From NCBI GenBank assembly GCA_030220185.1, contig JASPKZ010008351.1, positions 248,001 to 312,000 of the forward strand: DNA of 64,000 nucleotides, read 5' to 3'. Of the stretch, positions 31,456-40,295 are shown one piece after another; within the stretch, counting starts at the first letter, position 1; every line of letters starts with the position of its first letter. The position numbers were made by a program, and so were the translations under genes. The stretch is from Diploptera punctata. Lineage: Eukaryota; Arthropoda; Insecta; Blattodea; Blaberidae. Under the pieces are notes generated by a model, which saw nothing but the letters and a program-made list of their open reading frames with translations, ran no database searches and was not told the origin of the DNA.

Positions 31456-32224
31456 GAAAAGGATTACTGTGGTGTAGCCGTAAGTTTGCCCACTATTGTT
31501 ATATCAGTTTAGATATCCGGAAATTATTAAATATGTTTCTATACCTATACATTATACAATGGAACGGGATATATTTAGCCTCGTGTGGACATGTGAAAAC
31601 AGCGATGAAAATTGATTTTTATTGTGTAAGTGGGTGAGAATAATGGAAATTAAGGTTAATGCTAATCACGTGATGCACTTGCCATTATTATCTGCTAATT
31701 AGTTTGTAGGCTTTAAAACTCTGAACCGTGTATTTTGTAATTATGTATCATGTAGAGTTTCAACTAATGTTATTTACCTTGCGAAGTAGACATTTTAGAT
31801 CCAAATAATTAATATATTTGGGATAAAGACATTTTAGGCCCACATCTAAAGAAGAAAACTTGGTTACAGCATAAAAAAACAACAGAACACCCTAGACTAT
31901 TCTTAATGAATGACGTATCATAACCTACTTAACAACAGAACACCCTAGACTATTCTTAATGAATGACGTATCATAACCTACTTGTTAGACTGTTTCAACA
32001 TATCTTCTATCTGGCCAATGGTGTACTCACCTGTAACAAAAGAAGAAAACAAAGACATTAATAAAAGCTTCTTCTTGAGTTAGTCAAAATTATGGTCTGA
32101 TTTTGATGGTTTATAGAATATATGTTTCTTTTGTTACTCCTTAAATTGAAGAAACTCAATTTCTTATGCCAACTTATTTAAATGTGTCAGATTGCAGTAA
32201 AACAAAATCATACAAAACCGTACA
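31456..32224. other. Unassigned, with a 53-bp tandem duplication
   Basis: The unit AACAACAGAACACCCTAGAC...ATAACCTACTT stands at 31,878-31,930 and 31,931-31,983 with no difference seen, so it is young. Nothing else is recognised. Confidence 0.6.
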
Positions 32225-32845
32225 TTATTATAGGGAAGTTCGGATAATGTGAACCCTTCTGTTTGAGTGGACCCTGTTAATATCTTATTTAATTGGTGCT
32301 GCCCTCGAACAGAAAATATTTTAACTTCTTCCCCTCATCAACTTCGACGGGTTCAAGGCCAGTTTCTTTTATTATTTGTGCGAAGAAGGCTTTATTTGTG
32401 ATATTTATGAAAATTACTACTTTAAAAGTTGATCAAGCTAAGAATCAATTCTTAGTTTCTGCTATTGAATATTACAAATGTTGAAAAAACTCCTAAATAT
32501 ATATTATGTAGATGCTGTCTTAATATACTGACGGGTTTGGTTTGATATTAAGTGGCATGGTGGCTGTATAAAATAATTAAACATAAAGGAATTTGGTTAA
32601 TGTGGACCTTCCAGGAGGACCTGGGTCCACTTTAGACGTATATTTTATCAATGAGGATGCTATCTGTAAATCCCATTCACTTAATTAATTGTATTTAATA
32701 TCCTTGTAATTTTACTAAACCCAAAGACCGTCGCTTTCTGCAGTTGAATGACGTGTGAATGTTATAATCAACAATAATTTTTCAAAACATTAAATAAATA
32801 TCAACGCTTTTTAATTATGATCAATCATAAATATTTTCATAAGTA
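32225..32845. other. Short repeat shared with 39.35 kb, otherwise unassigned
   Basis: 32,225-32,310 (GGAAGTTCGGATAATGTGAA, CTTCTGTTTGAGTGGACCC, TTTAATTGGTGCTGC) matches 39,348-39,430. It is probably part of a dispersed family of unknown type. Confidence 0.4.
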
Positions 32846-33563
32846 ATGCCACGAGTGATTTCCAAATTATCGATAAATTCACGACTCACGAAGTGAGGAG
32901 TGAATTTATCTAGAGAATTTGGAAATCAAGAGTGGCATTTGTTAGGACTATTTAACGAATAAAATTAAGCTGTTTACTCACAAATCATTATTTAACTATA
33001 GTTATTTTAAAATATTTATATATTTAATGTAAACGGCGATGTTTGAAAACAAATGAGAAACGATAGGTACGCTTCTACTGCTTCTTTTGTTTATCACTGC
33101 AACCAGATCATACTATTTATTGCCAAAGGAACGCAATATTGTAAGAATGCTCTCTAGTGGAGAAAAAAAAATGAAACACATCAATCTGTATATTAATTCA
33201 TTTTTGATGTCGTATGATGTAAATATGACAATTATATTTTTCTCGATTATTACCTGGGAAAAAATACATTTAAGAAAGTGCAAACAGTGGTTTCTTTTTT
33301 TGGTGGTATAATCAATTGCTACAAATGTTGACATGTAAGCACTATTATATACAATCTGGTAGCCGTATTTGTTATAGGCTCAGTCACTGCAAAATAACGG
33401 TCAGACCTGTTTAGAATATTAAAAAGGAGGAGCTTTGTTTAATATATGATAATCCTAACACTGATAAATATTTCGTGAAACACGACTCTGATTGTTTGTA
33501 AAACAGAAATCATTGAAACGTGATTGGTCATTGACTCCCATTTGGGGCATGAGTTAAATAGTC
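32846..33563 (+). repeat. Family G, most complete copy, with terminal hairpin
   Basis: A 95-bp palindrome starts the element (GCCACGAGTGATTTCCAAAT ... ATTTGGAAATCAAGAGTGGC, 32,846-32,940, about 42-bp arms around a CGAAG-like loop). Then comes GACTATTTAAC at 32,946-32,956, a body with AATGTAAACGGCGATGTTTG, AAGTGCAAACAGTGGTTTC and GTGATTGGTCATTGACTCCC, and GTTAAATAGTC at 33,553-33,563, the inverse of the left 11-mer. Five copies or parts are in the window (14.4, 22.1, 32.8, 41.5, 56.3 kb). No coding content. It looks like a nonautonomous DNA transposon, but no target duplication is established. Confidence 0.75.
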
Positions 33564-34144
33564 AAATTAATCTGTGCCTGTCTGTATAAATTAATAGAGT
33601 AAATAAACTTAGAAATAGACTAAAAGATAAGGTGAACTCCGGGGTCCACTTTGTCCGAAAATGGAAGATAAAGTGGACTTTTCTTGTAATGTAAAAAAGT
33701 TTATAAATTATAAATATTTTTTCCACATTTGAATAAATTAACAATGCTATTTCATAGTTACAACACTAATGATAATCACTGTAATTAAACAAAATTCAAA
33801 TCCGTTAATTAAAAGAAGAAAAGCAACAAATTCAAAACAGGGGTCCTAATTACCCTTAGATCCTCTATCTATTGCATATTGTATAATTTTACGCAAATTC
33901 AAATAATTTTTACAGATTATCTTTCCAATGCTTTATTAAAGATATTAAATTAAACCAATGTATTATTACAAATGTAGGGCTAATTATATACATTGCACCG
34001 ACGCAGACATGTATAGAGCTAATTTTTAATTTCGGGCACTTCTAATGTCAGATTTCGCAATGTTTTGGTGAATATTTTCCTCGTTTTCTTTAAATAACAT
34101 ATACTGAATTTCGTTGTGGAACTGAATTTATTATTTTCGGCATT
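33564..34144. other. No gene recognised
   Basis: AT-rich unassigned DNA. Confidence 0.4.
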
Positions 34145-34224
34145 TAGCATATATACATTGGCCAAACTGCTAACGTCAGTCAATTGTTTATAATTAACGC
34201 AAATATTTCCAATAAAGACATTAT
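34145..34224 (+). repeat. Family F, copy 2, left part
   Basis: GCTAACGTCAGTCAATTG, ATTTCCAATAAAGACATTA match the middle of the copy at 18.7 kb. It continues after SINE-B at 34,613. Confidence 0.75.
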
Positions 34225-34612
34225 TTTACTATTATTGCCTCTGGTCCCGAGGGTCGCGGGTTCAAACCCGGCCGGGGTCGATGGATTTTTTTTAGGATGG
34301 AAAAATCCATGGAGCAAGTCCTCCGGGAGGGACTTTAACCCGTGGGTCCCGAGTATGAAGATTTTTAGGCTCGTAAAAGATCCTTAAGCCTGAATGAAAA
34401 GGCCTCTAAGGAAAATTTACCGAATTTTCCCGTCCTAGTACTATCTTGGTTTCTTAGATGTCAGTATGATGCGGAACGCTGACCACGGACCACTCAAATG
34501 ACATCTATACGAAAACGAGGGTAACTAAATTGGTATGGTTCAAATTCTTCCCTGTAGGTGAAGAACGCCTAAATCTCTGTTAAGGGAAACATGGGCTTAC
34601 AATATTATAAGA
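34225..34612 (+). mobile_element. SINE-B, 5'-truncated, inserted in family F
   Basis: It lacks the first 25 bp of the tRNA head (starts TTGCCTCTGGTCCCGAGGG; box B GGGTTCAAACCC intact) and has the full body and 3' end (GAACGCCTAAATCTCTG, GGGCTTACAATATT). Family F resumes directly after it, so SINE-B is the younger. Confidence 0.88.
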
Positions 34613-34765
34613 AGATTTATTATTTTGAAAATACTATCGCGCAAAAAATAATGTACAACGCACGTTTGTGAAGTGTTTTACAGAATCTCGAAAATTAAAA
34701 ACCACGCTATCGCTCGGTTTTTAAACATTTTCCTCCATTTTGTAAAAACCACTTGCCAACCTCCT
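34613..34765 (+). repeat. Family F, copy 2, right part
   Basis: GATTTATTATTTTGAAAATA, AATGTACAACGCACGTTTG and TGTAAAAACCACTTGCCAAC continue the sequence interrupted at 34,224. Confidence 0.75.
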
Positions 34766-35041
34766 ATTGTAATATACTATTTTCGCGCGATAGAGCGTTT
34801 TGTCGTACTTACAGCAATGGTGATCATGATTGAAAATTCAACTTCCTATATTTCGGGGTTGCCAACCTAAATAACTATATTGTAATAAAATAATTATACT
34901 GTAATATTACATATTACAAACACGTGTGTGGGAAGTAAAATCACTGCCCTTTTTGTATACTATATACAATGCATATACAAAAAATATCCAAAACGTAGTG
35001 TTAATATACGTTATATGAAACAAATCACTGGATTTTAAATG
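34766..35041. other. No feature recognised
   Basis: Short unassigned stretch. Confidence 0.4.
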
Positions 35042-35405
35042 AACTTAACTTTATTTGAAACAATATAAAACAATAAACACGTACTTGCTTCCATTTTATC
35101 ACTAATTGGTCTCACGGCCTCCTGTTCTTTTATCACTAATTCGCCTCATCGCCTCCTGTTGTTTTTAACTAACAAACATTGCCTACACTGTTAACGTGAG
35201 TCATAATGAACGCAAACATTTCCAACAAAGATGTTACTATTTTACTATTATATATTATTTTAAAAATACCATCGCGCAAAATAATAATGTACAACGCACG
35301 TTTATGAAGAGTTTTACAGAATCTCGGAAATTAAAAAACTCGCTATCGCTCGGTTTTTAAACATTTTCTTCGGTTCTGTAAAAACCACTTCCCAACCTTG
35401 CATCC
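35042..35405 (+). repeat. Family F, copy 3
   Basis: The full span as at 18.7 kb, with a local 30-bp duplication of the TATCACTAATTGGTCTCACGGCCTCCTG segment near 35,097-35,160. The family end CTTCCCAACCTTGCATC is shared with copy 1. Confidence 0.8.
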
Positions 35406-35429
35406 TCATATACTATTATTTGTTCAAAT

Positions 35430-35575
35430 TTAATGCCACCCGTTTGTGTTTACGACATTTCTGGCTTCTCTCTTGGCATTGATGGATTTGTAAATCGACT
35501 TCTGAAACTGACGCGCCTGGAAGGCGGAGTTACGTTAACCCAATGATATGAAGGGTGATAAATGACAATGAAGCA
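35430..35575 (-). mobile_element. SINE-A1 3' module fragment
   Basis: GACATTTCTGGCTTCTCTCT, GCGCCTGGAAGGCGGAGTTA, CCCAATGATATGAAGGGTGA correspond to the A1 3' module in inverse orientation. Head and body are missing. Confidence 0.75.
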
Positions 35576-35611
35576 CTATGAGTCATTAAATCCATACTTT
35601 TCTAATTCCAA

Positions 35612-35839
35612 TCGGCCGCAGAGGACTAGTGATTATGCTCATTGCCTCTGATTCCAAGGGTCGCTGGTTCAAACCCGGCCGTGGTCTATGGATATTTTAG
35701 GACGGAAAAATCCAAGGAGCAAGTCCTCTGGGAGGGACTTTAAGTCGTGGATCCCGAGTCTGAAGATTTTTAGGCTGATAAAAGATCCTTGAGCCTGAAT
35801 AAAGAGGCCTCTAAGCAAAATTTCCCGACATCAACGTCC
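35612..35839 (+). mobile_element. SINE-B, left part of a split copy
   Basis: Head (CGGCCGCAGAGGACTAGTGA; box B GGTTCAAACCC) and body up to ATCAACGTCCTAATAATACC. The copy resumes at 37,193 after a 1.33-kb insertion flanked by a 13-bp duplication. Confidence 0.85.
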
Positions 35840-35955
35840 TAATAATACCTTAAAACGTTTAGTCAATGTACCCATTTCACCAGTTAAAAAAATAAGAGTC
35901 AATATGTGTCAACAGCGAATCTGTCATTTTCAAGACTAAATATTGATAATAATAT

Positions 35956-36290
35956 CCATCCATAGTAATTCTGCCCGAAGGCAGGTCCTTCACTGCAATC
36001 ATAGCATTTTCATGCTATGCTTGCAGCTTTACTAGGGAATTGTGTAGGTGTGGTAGCTTCCAGTTGATTTCCACACCGGTGAAGGATGATGATGATAATG
36101 ATAATGGTAAGGATGATGGCCATATGATTTCGGGGACCGTTTGGGCCTTAAAGTTTTCCTGACATTTGTCTTACAGGTGAGAAAAAACCCCGATAAAAAC
36201 CTCACCCAGAAAAACTGCCCCGACCGGGGATCGAACCCGGGCCCGCTGCGTGACGAGGCAGCACGCTACCTCGAGACCACAGCGGTGGAC
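35956..36290 (-). mobile_element. SINE-A2, full length, 11-bp TSD
   Basis: Complete A2 copy with good box B (GGGTTCGATCCCC). GATAATAATAT at 35,945-35,955 and 36,291-36,301 is a perfect target duplication. It sits inside the PLE-derived insertion, which makes it the third layer of nesting. With 43.6 kb it fixes the A2 ends. Confidence 0.93.
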
Positions 36291-36555
36291 GATAATAATA
36301 TAATATAATATAATATAATATAATATAATATAATGTAATATAATATAATACAATATAACAATATAACATAACATAATATAATATAACATAATATAACATA
36401 ACATAATATAACATAATATCATATAATATAATATAACATAACATAACATAACATAACATAATATAATATAATATAATATAATATAATATAATATAATATA
36501 ATATAATATAATATAATATAATATAATATAACATAATATAACATAACATAATATC
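36291..36555. repeat. (ATAAT/ATAAC)n pentanucleotide array, about 260 bp
   Basis: About 50 units, mostly ATAAT, with ATAAC variants grouped in the middle. The long Ile/Leu/Tyr/Cys open frames across it are artefacts. Confidence 0.95.
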
Positions 36556-36559
36556 ATAT

Positions 36560-36850
36560 TAATATAAAATTATAGAATATTCACCTGAAAGGTCCGTCTC
36601 CTCAACTTAATTAATCATTTAACTGTAGCGCTTTCGGGACTTGTCCCATCATCGGCAGGATTCAAAACTGGTGTTTCACTGAAGATCTGGTAGAGGGGAT
36701 TGCATGTATTGGGTTCGTTTTCGTTTATCAGGCTGTCGTTGTGAGCTGCTTTCATGATTTCCATCTCTTCGAGTACGTTTATCTTCGCTGGATTATTTTC
36801 TCTGTGCATTACTGTTAGGGTGTTTTCAACATGCGATGTCCTTCATGGAT
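36560..36850 (-). pseudogene. Penelope-like C-terminus and tail
   Basis: The minus frame at 36,615-36,809 reads MHRENNPAKINVLEEMEIMK and ends NPADDGTSPESATVK-stop. The INVLE(E/K)(M/L)EI block also occurs in the PLE piece at 41.6 kb, so this is the C-terminal extension after the nuclease. The coding end overlaps CCGATGATGGGACAAGTCCC-GAAAGCGCTACAG, a five-pair GGGAC/GTCCC hairpin followed by GAAA, then AGTTGAGGAGACGG. Confidence 0.65.
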
Positions 36851-36917
36851 AACGTGTTTTATATTAATCTTGAATAAACCTCAACGGAACACATCATGAA
36901 TATTATAAAAGTTGATA

Positions 36918-37042
36918 ATATCATATAATATAACATAATATAACACAACATAATATAATATAATATAATAAATATAATATAATATAATATAATATAATAT
37001 AATATAATATAATATAATATAATATAATATAATAAATATATA
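36918..37042. repeat. (ATAAT)n pentanucleotide array, second
   Basis: Same unit and same strand sense as the array at 36,291-36,555. The two arrays flank the PLE tail and stand just inside the two inverted arms. Confidence 0.95.
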
Positions 37043-37192
37043 TCAGTCAATATTTAGTCTTGAAAATGACAGCTTCGCTTTTGAAACATATTAATTCTTT
37101 AATTTTTAACTGGTGAAATGGGTACATTGACTACACTGTTTTACGATTTTATCGCCAAGAAGATCATTAGTTTATTAAATAATAATACCTTA

Positions 37193-37305
37193 GTTGCCTG
37201 CTAGATGTCTCATTGGGTTGGAGTGTTGACCGCATGCCATCCATGACATTTACGAGCAAATAAGGTAACTAAAAATTAAAACTTGGCCTAGTAACTCCTT
37301 ATAAA
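37193..37305 (+). mobile_element. SINE-B, right part of a split copy
   Basis: AGTTGCCTGCTAGATGTCTC, GTTGGAGTGTTGACCGCATG, GGTAACTAAAAATTAAAAC continue the SINE-B of 35,612-35,839 with higher divergence than other copies. The 3' end is decayed. Confidence 0.65.
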
Positions 37306-37518
37306 GTAGAGGCTATGGCTCAACAATGGGCTACTCCATTATAGATAATCTAAACTACAGATCGAGGGCGACCACAAGAAAAAATCCTCCGGTCCTACTG
37401 GAATTCTAACCTCTAGGATCTCATGAAATGCAGCCATTAAGGTCTGACAAATTACCATGAGATTGGCCGAAAATCAATATTAAATATTTACAAATTATAT
37501 TTGAAGAGAAAAATTATA

Positions 37519-37592
37519 CGCTCAGACCGGGACTTGAACCCGGGACCCTTGGTTCTCTAGACCAAGTGCTCTACCAACTGAGCTACCTGAGC
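37519..37592 (-). tRNA. tRNA-like gene, left arm copy
   Basis: A full cloverleaf can be drawn: acceptor GCTCAGG/TCTGAGC (seven pairs, one G-U), D-arm GCTC...GAGC with AGTTGGTA loop, T-arm CCGGG-TTCAAGT-CCCGG, discriminator G. The anticodon arm is odd: CTTGGTCTAGAGAACCAAG forms six pairs around CTAGAGA, giving AGA as the nominal anticodon, but there is one base too many between D-arm and anticodon stem and no long variable arm as tRNA-Ser would need. Box A (TAGCTCAGTTGG) and box B (GGTTCAAGTCC) are intact. It is a tRNA or a very well-kept tRNA-derived SINE head. The isotype is uncertain. Confidence 0.65.
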
Positions 37593-37946
37593 AAGTACCG
37601 ATCTAAACGCAAATCTTTCTCTATATATATTGTAATTCCCATCCACCAAATGCTGTGAAGCCATGCTTCTATCTTGCAAATGGCGGCTCCTTTATTAAGA
37701 AGACATATTTGGGAATTATACATTACGTATAATTTTTCTCTTCAAATATGATTTATCCATCATTGAGATGTACGAAATCAATAATAAAAACTTGGAAAAA
37801 GCCGTACTGGCTGTAATGTATAATTCCCAAATATGTCTTCTTAATAAAGGAGCCGCCATTTGCAAGATAGAAGCATGGCTTCACAGCATTTGGTGGATGG
37901 GAATTACAATGTATATAGAGAAAGATTTGCGTTTAGATCGGTACTT

Positions 37947-38020
37947 GCTCAGGTAGCTCAGTTGGTAGAGCACTTGGTCTAGAGAACCAAGGGTCCCGGG
38001 TTCAAGTCCCGGTCTGAACG
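37947..38020 (+). tRNA. tRNA-like gene, right arm copy
   Basis: Identical to the left-arm copy except for one base in the acceptor 3' strand (TCTGAAC instead of TCTGAGC), which breaks the second acceptor pair. Upstream DNA (AGATCGGTACTT) is also shared, so more than the tRNA was duplicated. Confidence 0.6.
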
Positions 38021-38094
38021 TATAATTTTTCTCTTCAAATATGATTTATCCATCATTGAGATGTACGAAATCAATAATAAAAAATTTACAAATT

Positions 38095-38464
38095 GCTTAA
38101 ATATGATGAAACAGAATGGTTAGGCATCCCTTGATGGATGTGCTACAAGTTAGTTAATTATTAATATACGTGTGTGTCATGTTCCGTATCAGATTAGACT
38201 ATCATGTCACAGCTGAGCAATCACGTCATCATCTACATACTGCATATTAAATTAATGTACTACAAGACTTCCTCTGCCAGCCTCCGGGGGGAAAAAAATG
38301 TTGAATATATTACCACATACCAAGAAACCCTAGTTCAAATCAAGTTTAAAAATGTCCAGGTCAAATTTTTAGAACAGTTGAAACGATAAGGAATAGTTTC
38401 TAATTTAAGAAAATTAAAAAAAATGCTCACCTTAGGGATTTTTCCATGATTAGAAATGCATTTA
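38095..38464. other. No gene recognised
   Basis: AT-rich unassigned DNA between the fold-back element and SINE-B. Confidence 0.4.
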
Positions 38465-38788
38465 GTCGCCCGCGGTGAACTAGTGGTTATGCTCCTTGTC
38501 TCTGGTCCCAAGGGTCGCAGGTTCAAACCCGGCCGGGGTCGATGGATTTTATAGGACGGAAAAATCCAAGGAGCATGTCCTCCGGGAGGGACTTTAAGCC
38601 GTGGGTCCCGAGTATGAAGATTTTCAGGCTCGTTAAAAATCCTTAAGCCTGAATGAAAAGGCATCTAAGCAAAATTTACCGAATTTTCCCGTCCTAGTAC
38701 TTATTTGGTTTCCTAGATGTCAGTATGAGGCGGAACGCTGACCACGTACCACTCAAAATGACATCTATACGAAACAAGTGTAATTAAA
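38465..38788 (+). mobile_element. SINE-B, left part, interrupted by a LINE
   Basis: Head TCGCCCGCGGTGAACTAGTG, box B GGTTCAAACCC, and body to AAACAAGTGTAATTAAATTA. The remaining 65 bp follow at 39,226. Confidence 0.9.
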
Positions 38789-39225
38789 TTAGGGAAAACA
38801 CTTACTTACTCACTGGGACTATCGAACCCGTAGGTTCATGGCCGCGCGGACATAAGCTCTCCATACATCCCTATCCTGAGATAATGCTTTCCAATCATTC
38901 CCTGTAGAATCTACTTCCCTCAAATCATAGTTAATGTTACTCTCCCACCGCATTCTTGGTCTACCAACTGGACGTTTTCCCTCTGGCTTTCCTACAAGAA
39001 GCTTCCATGCAAGTCTTTTATTCCCCATACGTGCAACATGTCCTGTCCATCGCAGTCTACGAGACTTAACTGTTCTTATTATATTTGGCTTCCTATAAAG
39101 ACCATGTAGTTCATTGTTAGCCTATGTAGTCTTCTCCATTCACCTGTCTGTTCATCTCTCTTTGGTCCAAATATTTTCCTAAGTACTTTATTCTCAAATA
39201 CTTGTAATCTTATTTCCTCCTTATG
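38789..39225 (-). pseudogene. LINE group 2 3' end inserted in SINE-B
   Basis: The minus frame at 38,819-39,028 reads MGNKRLAWKLLVGKPEGK, RPVGRPRMRWESNINYDLRE, VDSTGNDWKALSQDRDVWRA, YVRAAMNLRVR-stop. The tail on the minus strand is GTGAGTAAGTAAGTG, a GTAA variant of the family's tandem tail. Upstream coding (GPKRDEQTGEW) follows up to the 5' truncation at 39,225. Confidence 0.88.
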
Positions 39226-39291
39226 GTTCAAATTCTTCCCTGTAAGGGGAGAACGCCTAAATCTCTGTAAAGGGAAAACATAGGCTTACAA
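39226..39291 (+). mobile_element. SINE-B, right part
   Basis: TATGGTTCAAATTCTTCCCT, GAACGCCTAAATCTCTG, AGGCTTACAATAC completes the copy from 38,465. Confidence 0.88.
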
Positions 39292-39897
39292 TACAAAAAA
39301 ATCATTTATTTTTTACAATTTTAACTTAAAATAAACTGGCAGTTATATAGGAAAGTTCGGGTAATGTGCACCCTTCTGTTTCAGTGGACTCTATTAATAT
39401 CTTCTTTAATTGGTGCTGCTTTCGGGTCCGGTTTCACCAACATGGGTAACTGTGTTACCGCAGAAATAAACGGTGCGTTTTCCAGTTGCAGTACAATTTG
39501 CGTTTCACCTACAACAGTAACTTGTTACCGGGAGTTATTTCGTTGGTAAACAGTAACCGTACAAATCGTATAACGGAGGGTGATTCCTATATCAAAATGG
39601 CGTGTGAAAAACTGGACATTTTTAACATTTGAACGTGAATATGATTTTAATTATTATTTTGAAGGCCAATATAATTGAAACTACTCTGGTTGAGTAGAAC
39701 AACTCTGTGAACAGTTTGAAAATTACGACTACAGTGATATCGCAGACTTTCGAAGATATCAGGCCTATCTACTTGATAGGCTACTATACATTTGGATATA
39801 TGGAGAGGTAAGTTTATTTCATTAATGAAACTGACTTTATTGATGTATAATAGCAGTAGTTTACACAATGAATTACTAATTTTATTCACTCATGTTT
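39292..39897. other. Short repeat shared with 32.2 kb, otherwise unassigned
   Basis: 39,348-39,430 matches 32,225-32,310. The small open frames at 39,364-39,549 and 39,647-39,889 show no motif. Confidence 0.35.
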
Positions 39898-40295
39898 CAT
39901 CATCATCATCATCATCATCATTATCATCATAGTACATTCACGAATTTAGGCCATTTGTTGACCTGTTTCGGCCTCAAAAGAAACACCATCCAAAAGTCTT
40001 TTGAGTGGACATCCTGATCTTCTTCTTCCTGCAGGTTGATATCTTAACATTTGTTTGGGTATTCTGTGATCTTCCATTCGATGAACATGTTGCATCCAAC
40101 TTGACTTATAATCAGAAATTTTGTTTTCTAAAGGTTCCATGTGTAATTCTTCAAAGATGTCTTCACTTTTTTTTGTGATCTAGTAGTGTGTATCCTGCAG
40201 TCCTCTGAAGGTATCTCATTTCAGCAGATCTAAGTCTCTGTATATCCTTCTGTTTCAACGTCCATACTTCGCTACCTTCTGGATTTTTTCATGTT
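39898..40295 (-). pseudogene. LINE group 1 C-terminus with (ATG)n tail
   Basis: On the minus strand: ISDYKSSWMQHVHRMEDHR, IPKQMLRYQPAGRRRSGCPL, LLDGVSFEAETGQQMA-stop, then a (ATG)n tail ((CAT)n at 39,900-39,926 on the plus strand). Upstream AEM/LRRTAG-like blocks are broken by frameshifts. Nearly identical in its end to 28.5 kb. Confidence 0.82.

Larger units (their letters stand above)
35853..37179. mobile_element. PLE-derived insertion, 13-bp TSD, inverted PLE tails at both ends
   Basis: TAATAATACCTTA at 35,840-35,852 and 37,180-37,192 is a perfect target duplication inside SINE-B. The insertion starts with an 86-bp arm (35,860-35,945) whose inverse stands at 37,046-37,133. Read from the right arm, it contains CTTGAAAATGACAGCTTCGC and TTTTGAAACATATTAATTC, i.e. 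hairpin plus GAAA as in the other PLE tails. Between the arms lie a SINE-A2, a long (ATAAT)n array, a PLE C-terminus (minus) and a second (ATAAT)n array. Head-to-tail or inverted terminal copies are known for PLEs, which supports this reading. No RT or nuclease remains. Confidence 0.75.
37497..38083. mobile_element. Fold-back element with a tRNA-like gene in each arm, 11-bp TSD
   Basis: Two 230-bp arms (37,497-37,726 and 37,813-38,042) are inverse copies with only two mismatches and no gap. They are separated by 86 bp. The 65-bp tail (CGTATAATTTTTCTCTTCAA ... AATCAATAATAAAAA) stands in direct orientation both in the spacer (37,726-37,790) and at the right end (38,019-38,083), identical. ATTTACAAATT at 37,486-37,496 and 38,084-38,094 is a direct flanking duplication that abuts the element exactly, so the whole 587 bp inserted as one piece. 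The A-rich right end suggests a retroposed RNA. The family is not known to me. The 62-codon frame at 37,768-37,956 inside it has no recognised function. Confidence 0.8.

Noticed and set aside
36171..37050. Frames of 63 to 128 codons rich in Ile, Leu, Tyr and Cys that look like membrane proteins
   Set aside because: They are the (ATAAT/ATAAC)n arrays read in frame, because five-base units avoid stops in some phases.
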